Part shown: piece by piece, positions 32,868-45,189 of the stretch
Position numbering within the stretch: the first letter of the stretch is position 1
How the letters are laid out: each line of letters begins with the position of its first letter
DNA from: Porphyra umbilicalis
Taxonomy: Eukaryota > Rhodophyta > Bangiophyceae > Bangiales > Bangiaceae
Reading direction: 5' to 3'
Assembly (NCBI GenBank): GCA_002049455.2
Contig: KV919184.1
Coordinates: 1 to 53,626 of the forward strand
DNA: 53,626 nucleotides
The notes under the pieces: model-generated
What the model saw: the letters and a program-made list of their open reading frames with translations, nothing else
Database searches by the model: none
Told to the model about the DNA's origin: nothing
Position numbers and translations under genes: made by a program

Positions 32868-35397
32868 GGCAGTGGGGACGACGAGCCGCCGCGGGGGGCG
32901 GGGGGGGGCGGCTGCCGCCGCGGGGACGGCGGGGGGGGGACGGCCACCGCGCAGGGTGGGGGGGGGACGGGCAACGGGCAGGGCCTGCCAGGGTCGTCCA
33001 CGGGGGAGAGCGGCCGCGTGGGGTACGAAGGAGAACAAGAAGCCCGTCGTCGAGCGAGGCAAGAGTTGAGGACGCTTGTGACTGCTGTTGTATTGCGGGT
33101 ACTCCCGTCAATGCGGGGTGAACAGGAAGATGCCACGAAAGCTGGAGCCAGGTGTGACGCAAGGCGCGGTGCTGTCCGCCATAGCGAGTCACGCCCTCCA
33201 GAAACGTCGCAAGACCGTGTGTCACAATATGATGTTGACGAGCAAATGACCGATCTCGTACGTCACAATTTATAGACACGGGACGTCAACGAAACGGCAA
33301 ACACAAAAACAGGCAAGACAACGATCATCGTTGTCGTATATGGACGATGATCGTCCATACGCTGGCGCCGGCCACGCCCCGTCGCCCCCGGCGACAACGA
33401 GGTGCGCAGCCGACTGCGACTCGGTATGCAGCTCGAGCCATAGGCAAGGAATGGGCAAAAATAGACAACGGGCACCGAGGCGGAGTCCGGTGTGACTCTC
33501 GTGGGTGTGGACCATCGAGAGCGCCCGCCGAGGTGGGGGTTGCGCGCCCGCGCTCGATGGCAGGCCTCGCCTCGAGACGACCGCCGACGATGCAAAAGCG
33601 GCCGCGCCCTCTCCGCGGTGTAGCACAGGCCGTCGCGGTGCACGCCGCCACGCCACGGAGCTGCACGACCGCTGGCGCCGCCTTAGATGATGCTGCAGCA
33701 CCGCCGCAGCGACCAGGCACAGACGTGTGGGTGGTAGCCCCGGGGCAACCGGCGCATGCATGCCAAAGCCGGACCGCTCAGCACAGGGCGCGTCAGCACA
33801 CGGTACATCGGGTGCGGGCTTCCCCCCCACCATCCTTCTCACAATGCCCATTCCCTGCTTACCACCCCCCACCACGCTTCGGGCCCGCCGTCAGGGTCGC
33901 CACCGGCCCACTCGAGCGTCCAGACCTCACCTCCCATCTTACCATATGAAGCAAAAGGGACAACACCGGCAGCCGCGGTTGTCGACATCCTCCTCGTACG
34001 CCATCGCCGCGCCATCCAAATTGACCGGCACAGGGGCGGGGGCGGTGCCTGCCAACACATAGGGGGAATGGGGGGGGACACTTCGTGGCATCCACGTCAT
34101 GTTGACCCCCGCTGACGCGGCGGCGGGGGGAGGCCGCGGCATGTGCACCGCCTGTGCGCTCGCCGCCGCCAGATGAGTGGGGTGACAACGGCGCCCAGCA
34201 GAGGGACCCGCGGCACGCGTACGTAGCAAACATCAAGGACCAGGTGAAAAGAGAGCGATGGCGTCAGGGAACGGCAAGTGCCCCTAAGTGGCATCACGAG
34301 CAAGTCACGCCGACATGGAAAGTGCATCCAGAATCGATGGCGACACCTAAATTTAGACGGCCGGCGGGCAGCACAAGGTCGTCTCCTACCTCCATTTCAA
34401 CTGTCTCTAGGCAGGGCGAACCTCGGTGGCAAGCGCCGGAGGTGGTTCCTACCTGTGGAGTGCGCAGCGGCCGATGTGACGGGGCTCACGCAAAGGGGAG
34501 GCCGGACACCACCCCGCATGCGGGATTCGGTCGCAGGCAGAAAAGCGAGCGATAGGAGGGGTGGGAAGGTGCTCGGCAGCAGGCCAGACAGGACATGAGG
34601 GGAGAGGGTGAGCGCAACAGTCAGTCTGGCGGCATCTTCGTGTGTCATGCCGACTCAGAGCTGTGGCTACCAACGGCTGCCGCCATCCAATGCACAGGAG
34701 CGTGCACATCCAATCAGTCGCCGTTTCTGCTTCCAGCCAAAAAGGCCCCGCGCGATCTCAAGCACACATGAGGGAGAATAAGAATGAGTTCAAAAACGCG
34801 CCTTGTTCACTACAGACGTCGCTCAACCAGTGGGACAGTTCATAAAGGTGCGGCTGCAGTCGAGGGAAACGGGTTGGGGAGACGATCCAAAACCGCAGGC
34901 GGCTCGCGGCTGCAAACGTGGAGGAGGGGGACATGGGGACGGTGTAGCACGCAAAGCTGGATATCTTGTGCTTTGGCTCCAAAAAGAACACGAGATGAAT
35001 AGTACGCTCCACTGACACCACGTATGAATACCACCGCCACCACGACCAGCACTCCTGGTCATCCGCTTTGGATGGCGTGCCCTCTTCTGATTGCCCCAAA
35101 GGACCAGAAAGAAAGGGGGACCACTGTATCGGCGCCCCAAAAATCTAATCGAAAACCGTACCATTTTCGAAGCGTCCGCGTGGGTGTCACACCTCCTGTG
35201 CTCTCGTACACTCGCCGACTTCGGTGTTCCTACAGCATTTATCGGTCACGTCCTCGACGTACGACGCATACATTCACCAAAATATGCCTGGTGAGCGGCC
35301 CAGCTCCTCATCATGTGCTCTCGCACGGGCGCGCCGTTCTTCCTTGGACGGCCAGCGGGGCCTCCCGCTCCGGCGTCTGGCTGCAATCAATCAGCTA
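32868..35397. other. Gene-poor region between two minus-strand genes
   Basis: 2.5 kb without a supported gene. It includes a 19-bp palindrome around 33339-33357 (ATGGACGAT/ATCGTCCAT around one base). Open frames are numerous on both strands, but I recognise none of their translations. Confidence 0.5.
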
Positions 35398-36988
35398 CTA
35401 GATGGACCCGACGGGGGCAATCGTCGGACACGGAGGCGGCGACGGCACGATGCAATACGGAAGGCCTGATGGCATCGGCGTCGCAGCAGGCGCCGCCGTT
35501 GCTGCCGGCGCGGCCGTCGCGGCTGGCGCCGCCGTTGGTGCCACCGTCGGCGGAGGAGTGACCACCACCGGAGCAGGCGTCGGCGGTGGTGTCGGCGCAA
35601 CCGGGGCAGGGGTAGACACGGGCGGAACGGGCACCGCGCCGGCCGCCGCCTTGATCACCACGTCGGCGCATGTCCAGAACTCCTCGGGCCACGCGTCCCC
35701 GCACACGCCCGACTGCGCGATGCCGCCGACCGAGCCACCATCGCCCTTGCAGCCAGCCCACGCCGGGGGAAAGGTGTAGTCGCGCATCCCCGGGGGTGTG
35801 CACGTGTTGGCAGTCACCTGTGATGTTAACAAAAGAAGATGGCAGCCGAACAGCAGACAAAGAGCACGTGACCGATCCACCAAGAAGCGTATTGATTAGA
35901 CAGGTGCTCAGTGCGCCAGACCGAAGGCGGCCTCTGCTACGGGCAAGGCTCTCCGTCAACCAAAGAGATCCAGCAACAGTCACCCGCGAGTCTAATTGAA
36001 CACGTACCCAGTACCACTGCACAACACAGCGCTCACATGCAAAGCCGGCTGGCAGCTGATAACGCATGCGCCCATCAGGCCCGCCCAGCATTTGGATGTT
36101 CTCAGGCGTCGGGATCGGGTCTCCCCGGCACGGAAGGTACCAGCGGCTCGGGTACTCCTTCTGGATGCCCCCGCACTTCATGTCTGTCCCCGCCTCGCAC
36201 GACGGGTGCGGCACGCGGTTGAGGCGATGGCATGCGCCCGGAGTCGCAAAGCACTCGGTCGACAAATCCTCGGCACCGCACTTGCCGAGGTCGCACACCC
36301 ACCACTCGAGGTAGCCTTGGTGATTGGTCGTAATCCCCATCTCAAAGTCAATGGCCGAGCCCGCCGTGTACGTGGCGACGGTCATCCCGCCGTGGTAGAA
36401 ACGGCCGCCCTTGGCGTGGTCGCCGGGCTTCTTGTTTACGTCGTCACCGCAGGCGCCATGATCCCCGCCGCGCGCCGCGCGCGATGCAGCGTTAAGTGGG
36501 TCGTAGATCGACCACTTGCCTCCGTTGGCCGCGATGATCGTGCCCTTGCCGCCAGCGTTGAGGCAGTGGGGGCTGTAGACGGGGACATGGAAAGAGTAGG
36601 GCAGTGAGGGGGATGGTTGAGAAACAGCAAGAGTGGGCGATTGAGGGGCGGGTTAGCTTTCCATATGAGTGCGCAGTACGATCCCGCAGCCTCCGCCCAA
36701 TGACCCCCAGGAGTGCCAGGCAGCCACCAGCACAGGGATCTGGAGGTCTGGCGGCGGGAAGAATGACCAGAAACTATGCCCAAACAACGTCAATGCAACG
36801 CACCAGTTGTCCCTCTCTGCGCTTCCGTCAATCACTGGCCACCCTGAAAAGGTCGGGTTGAGGACTCCCCGCTGAGCCGGGGTCTTCATCGCCCCATGAG
36901 CAGTAGCAGAGCTGACGAGAGCGGCAGCGGTGGCCAAGGTTGCGGCGGCCGCCGCGACGGCACGGCGGGTGGTGGCAGAGACGGCCAT
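35398..36988 (-). CDS. Secreted lytic polysaccharide monooxygenase-like protein (LPMO_10 / AA15-like)
   Basis: Copper enzyme family that cleaves chitin or cellulose oxidatively. Three exons on the minus strand: 36988-36804, 36572-36008 and 35817-35398, with introns 36803-36573 (GTGCGT..TACAG) and 36007-35818 (GTACGT..CACAG). Phases agree and the product is 389 aa. The signal peptide ends ATA|HGAMKTPAQRG, so the mature protein begins with His31, the copper-brace N-terminal His. After the first junction it reads DNCPHCLNAGG. The second copper His is probably in ITTNHQGYLEWW, and the axial Tyr in CVVQWYW. Cys are plentiful (CDLGKCG, CHRL, CERC, GVCGD, WTCAD), as in a disulfide-rich extracellular enzyme. 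After ADVVIK comes a ~90-residue Pro/Thr/Ala-rich tail, likely glycosylated and wall-associated. The substrate is unknown. Confidence 0.85.
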
Positions 36989-37717
36989 CCTGCGGCGGGA
37001 TACGGGAGTGTGACGAGCGTAGAGAGCCGACCCGGTGCGCGCTGTTTGACAACGAAGGGACGGCCTCCGGATGAGAGTGGGCACAGTGCTGAGTGTTGGA
37101 ATGCAGATGGCTCGTCAGCGGCCCTGACATGCTTCTCGCGTCCCTTCTTGTACGCTCCTCGGAAGTGCGCATGACACTCTTTGGAGTGCCTGCGCCGAGC
37201 CTCTCCCACTGCGCGCTCTGGCCCGAATGGCAAGGGGCCACGGACCGGCGACCTGCCTCAGGCTCCCTGTTGCCGGGTGGGTGTATGGAGCGCTCTTGCC
37301 GCCTTCACACCCGGTGTGCGCACAGCCACAGGTTGGGAGCAGCAACTGAAAAAAACTGTGCGACCGCTGCCCCCCCAGCTGCGACGGGCGACACATCGGT
37401 GGCGGCCAGCGCGATTCAACGTGGCACCCGCCTGGCCGTGATACGGTCACGCTAGCGTCCCCCGAGCTCCTCTTTGTCGGCGCCTGACACACTTCCGCAT
37501 CCTCCGACCTGTGGTTGTACGTAGTCAGTGAGGAGGATGAGATATGTGTGGAAAAAGGAAAACCGCGCGAATCGACGACGAGCGTAGCGCGCTCCGTCGC
37601 GGTTCCCCACTGCAGCACGCTTGCTCAGCCAAACACACATCGCAAACAACGTCTGGCTCCGACGGTTTACCTTTCTCTCCCTGAAGCCAGGCTCTCTCTG
37701 TTTGCCGGGGAACAGTC

Positions 37718-37854
37718 CAGTCGGACAGTAGGCCGGTTCAGTATGGTCGTTTCGGGGGGTCTCGAACCGGCCTGTTTGACCCCAACAGGGGCTTTTCGAC
37801 CCCCCCCGTTCCGACTGATTGAACCGTCCTAGTTGAACTGTGCAGTCGGACAGT
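37718..37854. repeat. Short repeat cluster bounded by a 12-bp direct repeat
   Basis: CAGTCGGACAGT occurs at 37718-37729 and 37843-37854. Between them AGGCCGGTT (37730-37738) is inverted at 37765-37773, and a related copy (GAACCGTCCT) lies near 37826. It could be a very short mobile insertion or a regulatory repeat; the direct repeats are longer than most target duplications. Confidence 0.45.
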
Positions 37855-38653
37855 TGATTTGGCGTGTTTAGGAGAGGGAGCGACGTTCTTGGATGGCGGA
37901 TAAGTGCGCAACGTTGCCACGGGTAGCCGTTGGTCCGGGGCTATGAGCTTCCCAATGGCATCGGCTGCACTATAGAGTACTGTACCGACATACCACCAGT
38001 CCTCGCGCTGTGAGACGAGATAATAGACGAATCATGGTACCCCATAAGCCACCGGTCCTCGACTGGTGACGCACCGCAGTTCATGGACCATGCCACCACT
38101 TCGCACAACTGCAGTGAGGAAAGTCGACGAGTCGCGCCGGGCGCCGCACGATGCGAGCAACGTTTGTAGAAGAGGGCTTCTGACACCGTGCCCACCATCC
38201 GAGACTTCAAGAAGTGTGGGGCAATGGAGGGCAGGATCGGTCAGTACGCATGATGCTCGAGCCTCGCGTTGGATGCGGAGGGCGGCACCGCAGCGACGTA
38301 TTGCAAGCGAAATGACAGCCATGTGTTCGGTGGTTGTCAACTGCGCCCACGATGTGGGCCTTGACGGGAGACCGGTAGCGTGGGTCTGGCGCGCGGCCGT
38401 GATTGCGCAGTTGCTACGACCCAACGAGGAAATCTGACCCCGGATCATACTGTACTGTACCGCGCAGTGCCCGCAAACGCCTGTTGTCCAGCGAATCATT
38501 TGTGGGGGTCTGTGGCGCCAATAAACCGGCACCGCCGGCGGCAGGCATGCACATTTTGCGCGCACTTCGGAGTGCCCCCGCGCGATATGTGCACGGCGGC
38601 CCACGGATCGCGCAGCTTTCCGAAGGCAACGGACGAGACGGGCACGTAGCTAC

Positions 38654-38681
38654 GTACCAGGTTCTACGTAGAACCTGGTAC
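38654..38681. repeat. Perfect 28-bp palindrome
   Basis: GTACCAGGTTCTAC is followed immediately by its exact complement, with no spacer. It lies 40 bp before the coding-like stretch at 38722. It could be a dimeric protein-binding site or the remains of a foldback element. Confidence 0.85.
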
Positions 38682-38721
38682 TTCCGAACACATCTGAAGA
38701 GAATTTAACATCTCCAAATGT

Positions 38722-39075
38722 GTGCACTTGGTCGATGAAAACCCCATTGTTACATTGGACCTGGCCGCTGAGCTAGGGGAAGACCCCGCCCTGCTCCCGT
38801 TCATCCCGCCGCGGCTCTTGTTGGCTGCCTTTTGTGGCGAGGACGCGGACAACTCCGTGTCTGAGGACGTGGACATTGCGTCGGTGGACCGTGTCGACGA
38901 GAAGGACACTCTCCTGCGCCTCTTCCGTGCTCAGTTGGGGGGGAGGGACTGTCTGTCATGGGCGGTGAAGAGCATTGTGCACGTCGAGGCAATGCGCAAC
39001 GCTGTTGACACGCTACTGCGAAAGCTCGCGTCGTTGCGCCGGTCCTTGCCGGGTTGGGAGCCCACGGAAATGTGA
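38722..39075 (+). pseudogene. Coding-like open stretch without a start codon
   Basis: 118 codons stay open with balanced, protein-like composition (for example LLPFIPPRLLLAAF, DKTLL-like DEKDTLLRLFRAQ, WAVKSIVHVEAMRNAVDTLL), unlike the Pro/Arg/Ala shadows elsewhere. There is no in-frame ATG at its beginning; the nearest upstream ATG (38718) is in another frame and stops after six codons. Open coding-like sequence may continue in another frame past 39075. It is probably a fragment of a decayed gene or mobile element, or an internal exon. Family not recognised. Confidence 0.35.
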
Positions 39076-39251
39076 TAGCAATGTCGTGCCCTGCACCACG
39101 GGCTCTTGTTGATGCTGTTCACCGCGGTCTTTTGTTGAAAGAGCTCCCGTACCTCGCAGTATGTGCTGCCACCCCGCTCATTCGGCACATGCGTCTGCGT
39201 TCAAGCCACCGTGACCACACTCCCCGCGCTCGCGCCTACGCCCCACTCCCA

Positions 39252-42227
39252 TCAACGTCGTCCAAACGACACGCCCCCGCGTGCCTTCTTTGCGGCCTTG
39301 CGCGCCGCCGCAGCCGCTGCCAGGCGGGCGGCCGTTCCGCGCACGCCGCCGAGCGCGTCAGCAGCGATTGCGGCAGCGTCGGCCGCAGGGGCGGCGGCGG
39401 ATCGGCCGCCGCCATCGGTGGGCGCCCCACCGCTCCCGGCGCTTGCGCTGCCGCTGGCGCTTCCGCCGCCGCCGGCGCTGACGCCCCCCCCCGCCCCGGC
39501 CCTCTGTCCACCGCCACACGTGCCCCCCCCCCACTCCCCCCGTCCGCACCCCCCGCGCCGTCCGCACCTCGTACAGCTCGGGGGCGACTTCGGCGAGCCA
39601 CCCCCCCTCCACCTCGGTGACGACACTCATCCACTCGCGGCTCGTCCAGACGAGCTCGTGAAACACCACATAGTCGGCCACCGCCGCCGCGGCGATGAGG
39701 GCGGAGCTCGGGTGCAGCCCACACTCGACGCCCGTCCGCATGTGCACGTACCGCCCGCGGCCGACGATGCGGGCGGCGTTGCCAAAGTAGGCTGCCGCCA
39801 CCGCCCGCCGCAGCCGCCCCGCATTGTCGTCGGTGGCGGCGCCCGCCGCCAGGCCCGCCGCCCGATACACGTCGGCGAGCTGGGACCGCACGTCGGCGGC
39901 TTTGCGGAGGCCGCGCTCGTTGAGGAAGTGCTCTTCCGCCCACCCCCGCTGGCCCGCCGACGCCCGCCACCGGTCGTACACGTGGAGGAGCGTCAGGTGG
40001 TCGCTGTCGGGGACGGCAAAGCGCGCGCGCGCCGCGTCGGCGGGCGCCTCGCGCCCGTGGGGCCGCAGAAACACCGACGGAACCGACAGCATGGCGACGA
40101 CCGTCAGCGCCTCGTCGGCGCAGCCGAGGTCAGAGGCGGCCACGAGGACGGCGGCGGCGGCGGGCTCGAGGGGAAAGGACGATAGCAGGCGGCCGCGGGC
40201 GGTCAAGCGGCCCGCGTCAGAGACGGCGTGGAGGGACCACAGCGACCACAGCGCGCCCGCCACGTCCTCCTTGCGCGGCGGGTCGAGGAGCGGAAAGGTC
40301 AGCACGTCGTCCACGCCGAGCGACAGTAGCAGCAGCACCACGTGGGAGAGGTTGGTGCGTTGGATTTCGGGCACCGCCGCCGGCAGCATCTCGTCCTCGT
40401 ACGCCGCCTGCGTGTACAGGCGGTAGGCCTTGCCCGGCGCCGTGCGGCCGGCGCGCCCCGACCGCTGCGCCGCCGACGATTGGGAGGTGGGCACGAGCAG
40501 CAGCGCGTCCATGCCGAGCCGCGCCGAGTGCGCCTTGAGCTTACAATACCCGCTGTCAATGACGTAGACGACGCCCGTGAGCGTCAGCGACGTTTCCGCA
40601 ATGTTGGTCGCCACAATCAGCCGGCGGGTGCCCGCCGGCGGCGGCGCGAAAATCCGCGCCTGCGCCTCGGCCGTCAGCGCCGCGTAGACGGGGAGGACGA
40701 GCGCCGGCGGGGACCCGTCAATGCGGTCGAGGCGGGTGCGGAGTTCGTCGCACGCCACCTCCACGTCCTCCGCGCCCGTCAAAAAGATGAGCACGTCGCC
40801 CGGCAGGGGCGCTTGCAGGTGCACCTGCAGCGCCTGCCACACCGCCGCATCCACATAGTCGCCCGCCGGCGTACGCGCGTGAAAGACGTCGACGGGGAAG
40901 CTCCGCCCTGGGATGCGGAGGACGGGGGCCCCCCCAAAAAAGGCGGCAAACTTGTCCGCGTTGAGCGTCGCCGACGTGATGATGACGCGGAGGTCGGCGC
41001 GCACGGCGAGCGCGCGGCGGAGGACGCCAAAGAGCACGTCCGTGGCGAGCGACCGCTCGTGCGCCTCGTCCATAATGACGACCGCGTAGGCGGATAGGTC
41101 CGGGTCGGCGACCGACTCGCGGAGGAGGATGCCGTCGGTCATAAATTTGAGGGCGGTGCCCGCCGAGGTGGCCTCCTCAAAGCGGATTGCGTAGCCGACC
41201 GTGCCCCCGAGGGGCGTCCCCATCTCCGTCGCCACCCGCGCGGCGACCGACACGGCGGCGACGCGCCGCGGCTGCGTGACGCCGACCATCAGGTGGTTGT
41301 GGTGTTTGGACGGCGGCGCCGCGTCGCCGCGGGCGGGGGCGTCCCCAGTGAGCGCCGCGACCGACGGGGGGGCGGCGGGCGGCGGCGGTGGCGCCGCCGT
41401 CGGCGCCGCCGCCGCCGTCCACCCGTCCTCGTACAAAAACTGGGCCAGCTGCGTCGTCTTGCCCGACCCGGTTTCGCCGACCACGACGACGACCGCGTTT
41501 TCCCGCACCGCCGCGAGCAGCTCGGAGCGGGCGGCGTAGACGGGGAGGCGGCGGCGCTGCTCGGCAATCGGCAGCGTCGTCACGTCGACTGCGGCGTCGA
41601 CGGGGGGCGGGGGGGGGGGGGGGCCGCCCGCGACGGCGGCGGCGGCGGCGGCGGCGGCAGGGGGCTCCGCCTTGACAGCCGCCTTTGGGGGACGGCGGGG
41701 GCCGACCGGCGCGTCGGCGCCGCCAGTGTCCGCCGCCGCGGGCGGCGGCCGCCGCGGCCCGACCACGGGCGCGTCGGCTTCCGCGTCGGCGCCCCCCCCC
41801 CGTCGGCCGCCGCCGCCGCCGGCACAGTCGCTCGCCCCCCCCCCCCCCCCCCCCCCCCGTGGCCGGTTCCTCCGCCCCCCCCCCCCCCCCCCCCATCAAC
41901 AAGCCCGCAAACTGGTGTTCCTTGCGGTACCCCCCCCTGGGCGGCGCCCCCCCCCCCCCCCCCCCCCGCCGCCGCGGCGGCCCGCTCCCGCTCCCGCCCC
42001 GCCCGCGCCGTCGCCGCCCGCGCGTCCGCGTCGGCGACGGCGCCCGCGGCGCCGCCGACGAGCTCCGCCCGCCACCCGCCCGTCGCGGCCCCCGCCCGCG
42101 ACCGCGCGTCGCGGGCGGCGGCGACGAGCGCCGACCCGCGGCGGCCGAGGACGACCATATCCGACGTTGCGTCCCGCACGGGCACCGCGCCGGCCGCAAA
42201 GACGCCGGCGCCGGCGCCGCCGCCACG

Positions 42228-42264
<37 letters not shown>

Positions 42265-42328
42265 TTGCCGGTCGCGTCACGGCCGAGGCCGGCGGCCGCC
42301 GCCGCCGCCGCTGCCGCGTCCGCGTCAA

Positions 42329-42363
<35 letters not shown>

Positions 42364-43033
42364 CCGGTCGCGCGCCCCGCCCCGCCCCGCCCGCCCGCCG
42401 CCGACGCGAGGGCGGCGAGGAAGGGCGGCACGGCGTCGCGCACCAGGACGGTGATGCGGGGCCCGCCGCTCTCGTCCAACGCCGCGTCGGTCGGGGGGGC
42501 GTCACCCCCCCCCCGCGCGCCAGCTGCGCCGCCTCCCACCGCTCCACCGCCGACGTGCGGGCGGCTTCGAGGGCGCTCTTGACGCGCACCGCGCCGCCGC
42601 CGCCGCCGCCGCCGCCGCCCGGTCCGCCGCCGCCACCCGCCGCTGCGGCGGCGGCCGCCGCCGCCGCCCCCGCCGCCGTGGCCGGCACGGGCGGCAGCTC
42701 CGAGGCGGCCGACGCCCACGCGTCGCCGCCCCCCCCGTCGCCCTCCCCCGACGCGTACCACGCGCGGTCGAGGCGCGCCGCCTCTGCGTCATACGCCGCG
42801 CGGTCGGGGGGGGGGGGGGGGGGAGGACGCCCGACGGGGGGGGGGGGGGGGGGGACCCCCGCGCCCGCCGCCCGGCGCGCCCGGCGACGGGGGGGGGGGG
42901 GGACCCCGGGCGCGGCGGGGGGGGGGGGGGGGCGTCCCACCGGGAGGACCGCCGGCGGGGGGCGTGGCGCGGGCGTTTGGCGACGGGGCGGGGAAAGGTG
43001 GGGGGGGGGGGGGCGCCCCGCCCCCGACGCGGC

Positions 43034-43084
<51 letters not shown>

Positions 43085-43495
43085 GGGCGCCGCCACCGCC
43101 GCGGCCGTGGCGGTGGCGGCCTCGGCTGCCGGCGGCGGCGGGGTGGCGACGGGAGATGAAAAGCGCCCCCGGCGGCCGCTGCCGTTGCGCCCCGACTCGG
43201 CCGCCGCCGCCGCCGCCGCGGGCGCCGCCGCCCGCCGGTCGGCGGCGAGGCGCGCGAGGCCGAGGCCCGCCGCGCCCGCCGCGGCGGCGGCGGCGGCGGC
43301 GGGCCGCGTCGCGCGGCCCGCCGACGGGTGGGAGAGGCCCCGCGGGTCGGGCGGGGGGGGGGAGCCGCTCGTCTGGGGACGGCTCCATGGCGCCGGCGCC
43401 GTCGGAGGGCGGCGGCCTGGGGGGGGGGGGGGTGACAGGGGGGCGGGGAGGACGAGGACGGGGGCGGGCTCTATGATTCTTTGGCGACGCGCCAT
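39252..43495 (-). CDS. PRP16: DEAH-box splicing helicase PRP16 (DHX38)
   Basis: Spliceosomal ATPase that remodels the complex after step 1 of splicing. The start is ATG 43495. N-terminal landmarks shared with DHX38: GLGLARLAADRR, AARLDRAWYASGE, AVERWEAAQL, ITVLVRDAVPPFL, VPVRDATSDMVVLGRRGS and YRKEHQFAGLL. The helicase core (about 41560-40330) has GETGSGKT, TQPRRVAAVS, DEAH, SAT and QRSGRAGR. The C-terminal HA2/OB part has FAVPDSDHLTLLHVYDRW, YVHMRTGVECGLHPSSA, VVFHELVWTSREWM and WLAEVAPELYEV, all diagnostic of PRP16 rather than PRP2/22/43. The tail ARKAAKKARGGVSFGRR ends in another frame at 39252. Frame changes occur at long C runs of the plus strand (42504-42512, 41950-41967, 41838-41894, 41608-41621, 39485-39530). 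The N-terminal half is swollen by Ala/Gly/Pro tracts. Confidence 0.9.
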
Positions 43496-44382
43496 ACATC
43501 GTCCGCCTTTGTGTTTTCTGCATCCCAAGCCAATCGTTCTCGCCCGATGCACATCGACCGATCCTTATCCGATTTCGATGCAGTCTCCGATACGCATCTG
43601 AAGTCCAATCCAAGCCATCATTGCGATGCGGATTGACAGCCGACGGGCGATGCAGGAAACGGGGGCCTCGCCTGAACTTGGGGGACGTGGCGAGACTTGC
43701 GAGGCTATGTAAAAGAGGCATTCTCTTTTTAGTTTCTTGAAAGAACGAGGAGGTAGGAAACCCGAGAGCTGATGGCGACCTGACTCTACGCCCTCTGGAG
43801 GCCACGACGTGGCCTCGTCGTTGCCTCACCGGCGGACCCCTGGTGGCGGATTCACCCGACAAGGTCCCTTCGGCGTGTGTGGCCCGCGCTTGACTTCACC
43901 GTGCGCTCGCTCCCCACCGTGAGGGATCCGTGACGTTGCGCACCACTTCCTTCTACACCATCGTTTTCAAGCACCCTGTCGTGCATGTGTACTCGGTACA
44001 TGGATGTGCCTGCCAGGCCAGTACTTTTCATGTTCCGGTGATTGAGTGTCCCGTGGATGTGATGGATCTGCCGCGGCATGTCTTTGTCTGATGTCGGCGT
44101 TTCCAACCGCTACTTCTCTGGACAGACTATGCGCTTGGACAGTCGCCCTTGCAATCGTTGTGTCATCCTGCCTTTGCTCTTGCTCCTGGTTTCTCCGTTC
44201 AGCCGTGGATGTCGACGATCTTTTGTTCTGCTCTCTGTCTGTTTTTTTTTATTTCGCTGCCTCACAGGCACGTCGGTATGTTCTCCGGGGGGCTTGGTGA
44301 GGAGAAGTGCAAGTAGATCCGGAAGGGGGAGCGCTGGGCGTCGTTGGGGGTGGTCAGATCAGTGCCGGCGATGATCACCCAG

Positions 44383-45142
44383 TACAGCCGTTCTCCCAAA
44401 CATCCCGCACTGCAACTGTCCCGAAAGAGTCTACGTGGCCTTGGCGCGCACCTCAAAAACGGTGGCCGACCCTTCCCGGCAGACGACGCCCAGACTTTCC
44501 GCCGACGTACGTGGGCTATAGCCCTGCAGGGAGCTCGCTGCACTCGGGTCTGTCAGAGGCGCCGTTGCGACCAACCGACCCTCCTCGGAAAGGCTTCCGT
44601 GCAACAGTCTGGGACTTCGGCGTGAACAGAAAATAAAAGTGACTCACTGAGGAGCCATGTGAGCCTCACTGTCGAACCTTGTCCCCGTAGGACGTGCGCA
44701 TGGGAAGCGCAGCGCGAGGTGCTGCAACATGAGGCCGGGAGTCCCAGCCTGCAAGCGGTGTAGGGGGGGCCCCCGCCCCCGAAGCGGGGCTTGGACAACT
44801 CTGCCGTGCGTCCAAGCACACGGTTCAGCTCCAGCGGAACCGTCGCGCCACCGGTGCTAGCCGCCAGCGCTGCCACGTCGGTTGCCGACGGGCAGCCAGG
44901 GCGGGGAACCTGCGTGACGCGGGGCCGTTGGGGGACATCAAGCAGCCGCCGGGGCGGTCCCTTCTCGCACGACGCTCTTCAGACGCTACCCAAGATGCTG
45001 TTGGGGCGCGAGAGGCGGCAAAGAGTGCCTGCACGATAGGAAAGAGAAGGGAAGCGACGGCGAGACAGGGGGCACGAACCTGCCTACCTGGCTCTACAGC
45101 CGTTCTCCCAAAAATCCCGCACTCCAACTGTTGCGAAAGAGT
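44383..45142. repeat. 48-bp direct repeat, 712 bp apart
   Basis: 44383-44430 and 45095-45142 (TACAGCCGTTCTCCCAAA..., ending CGAAAGAGT) match at 44 of 48 positions. The second copy runs into the stem-loop at 45136. They may be remnants of one dispersed repeat family, or ends of a 760-bp element. Confidence 0.7.
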
Positions 45143-45189
45143 TCCAAATCGGCCTCTGCGGGGTCGTAGAGGCCGATTTGGAACTCTTT
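45136..45189. repeat. 22-bp perfect inverted repeat with 10-nt loop
   Basis: The left arm is 45136-45157 (AAAGAGTTCCAAATCGGCC..) and the right arm 45168-45189 is its exact complement; the loop is 45158-45167. It lies about 350 bp upstream of the ATP synthase f start. It could be a foldback element, a transcript terminator-like hairpin or a small RNA precursor; nothing in the sequence decides. Confidence 0.85.

Larger units (their letters stand above)
36989..39251. other. Gene-poor region between LPMO-like and PRP16 genes
   Basis: 2.3 kb upstream of the LPMO-like start and downstream of PRP16. It carries short repeats, a perfect palindrome and an ATG-less coding-like stretch, listed separately. 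Nothing else is recognisable. Confidence 0.5.

Noticed and set aside
37741..37800. tRNA B-box-like GGTCTCGAACCGG
   Set aside because: No acceptor, D or anticodon stem can be built around it on either strand; it is part of the local inverted repeat.
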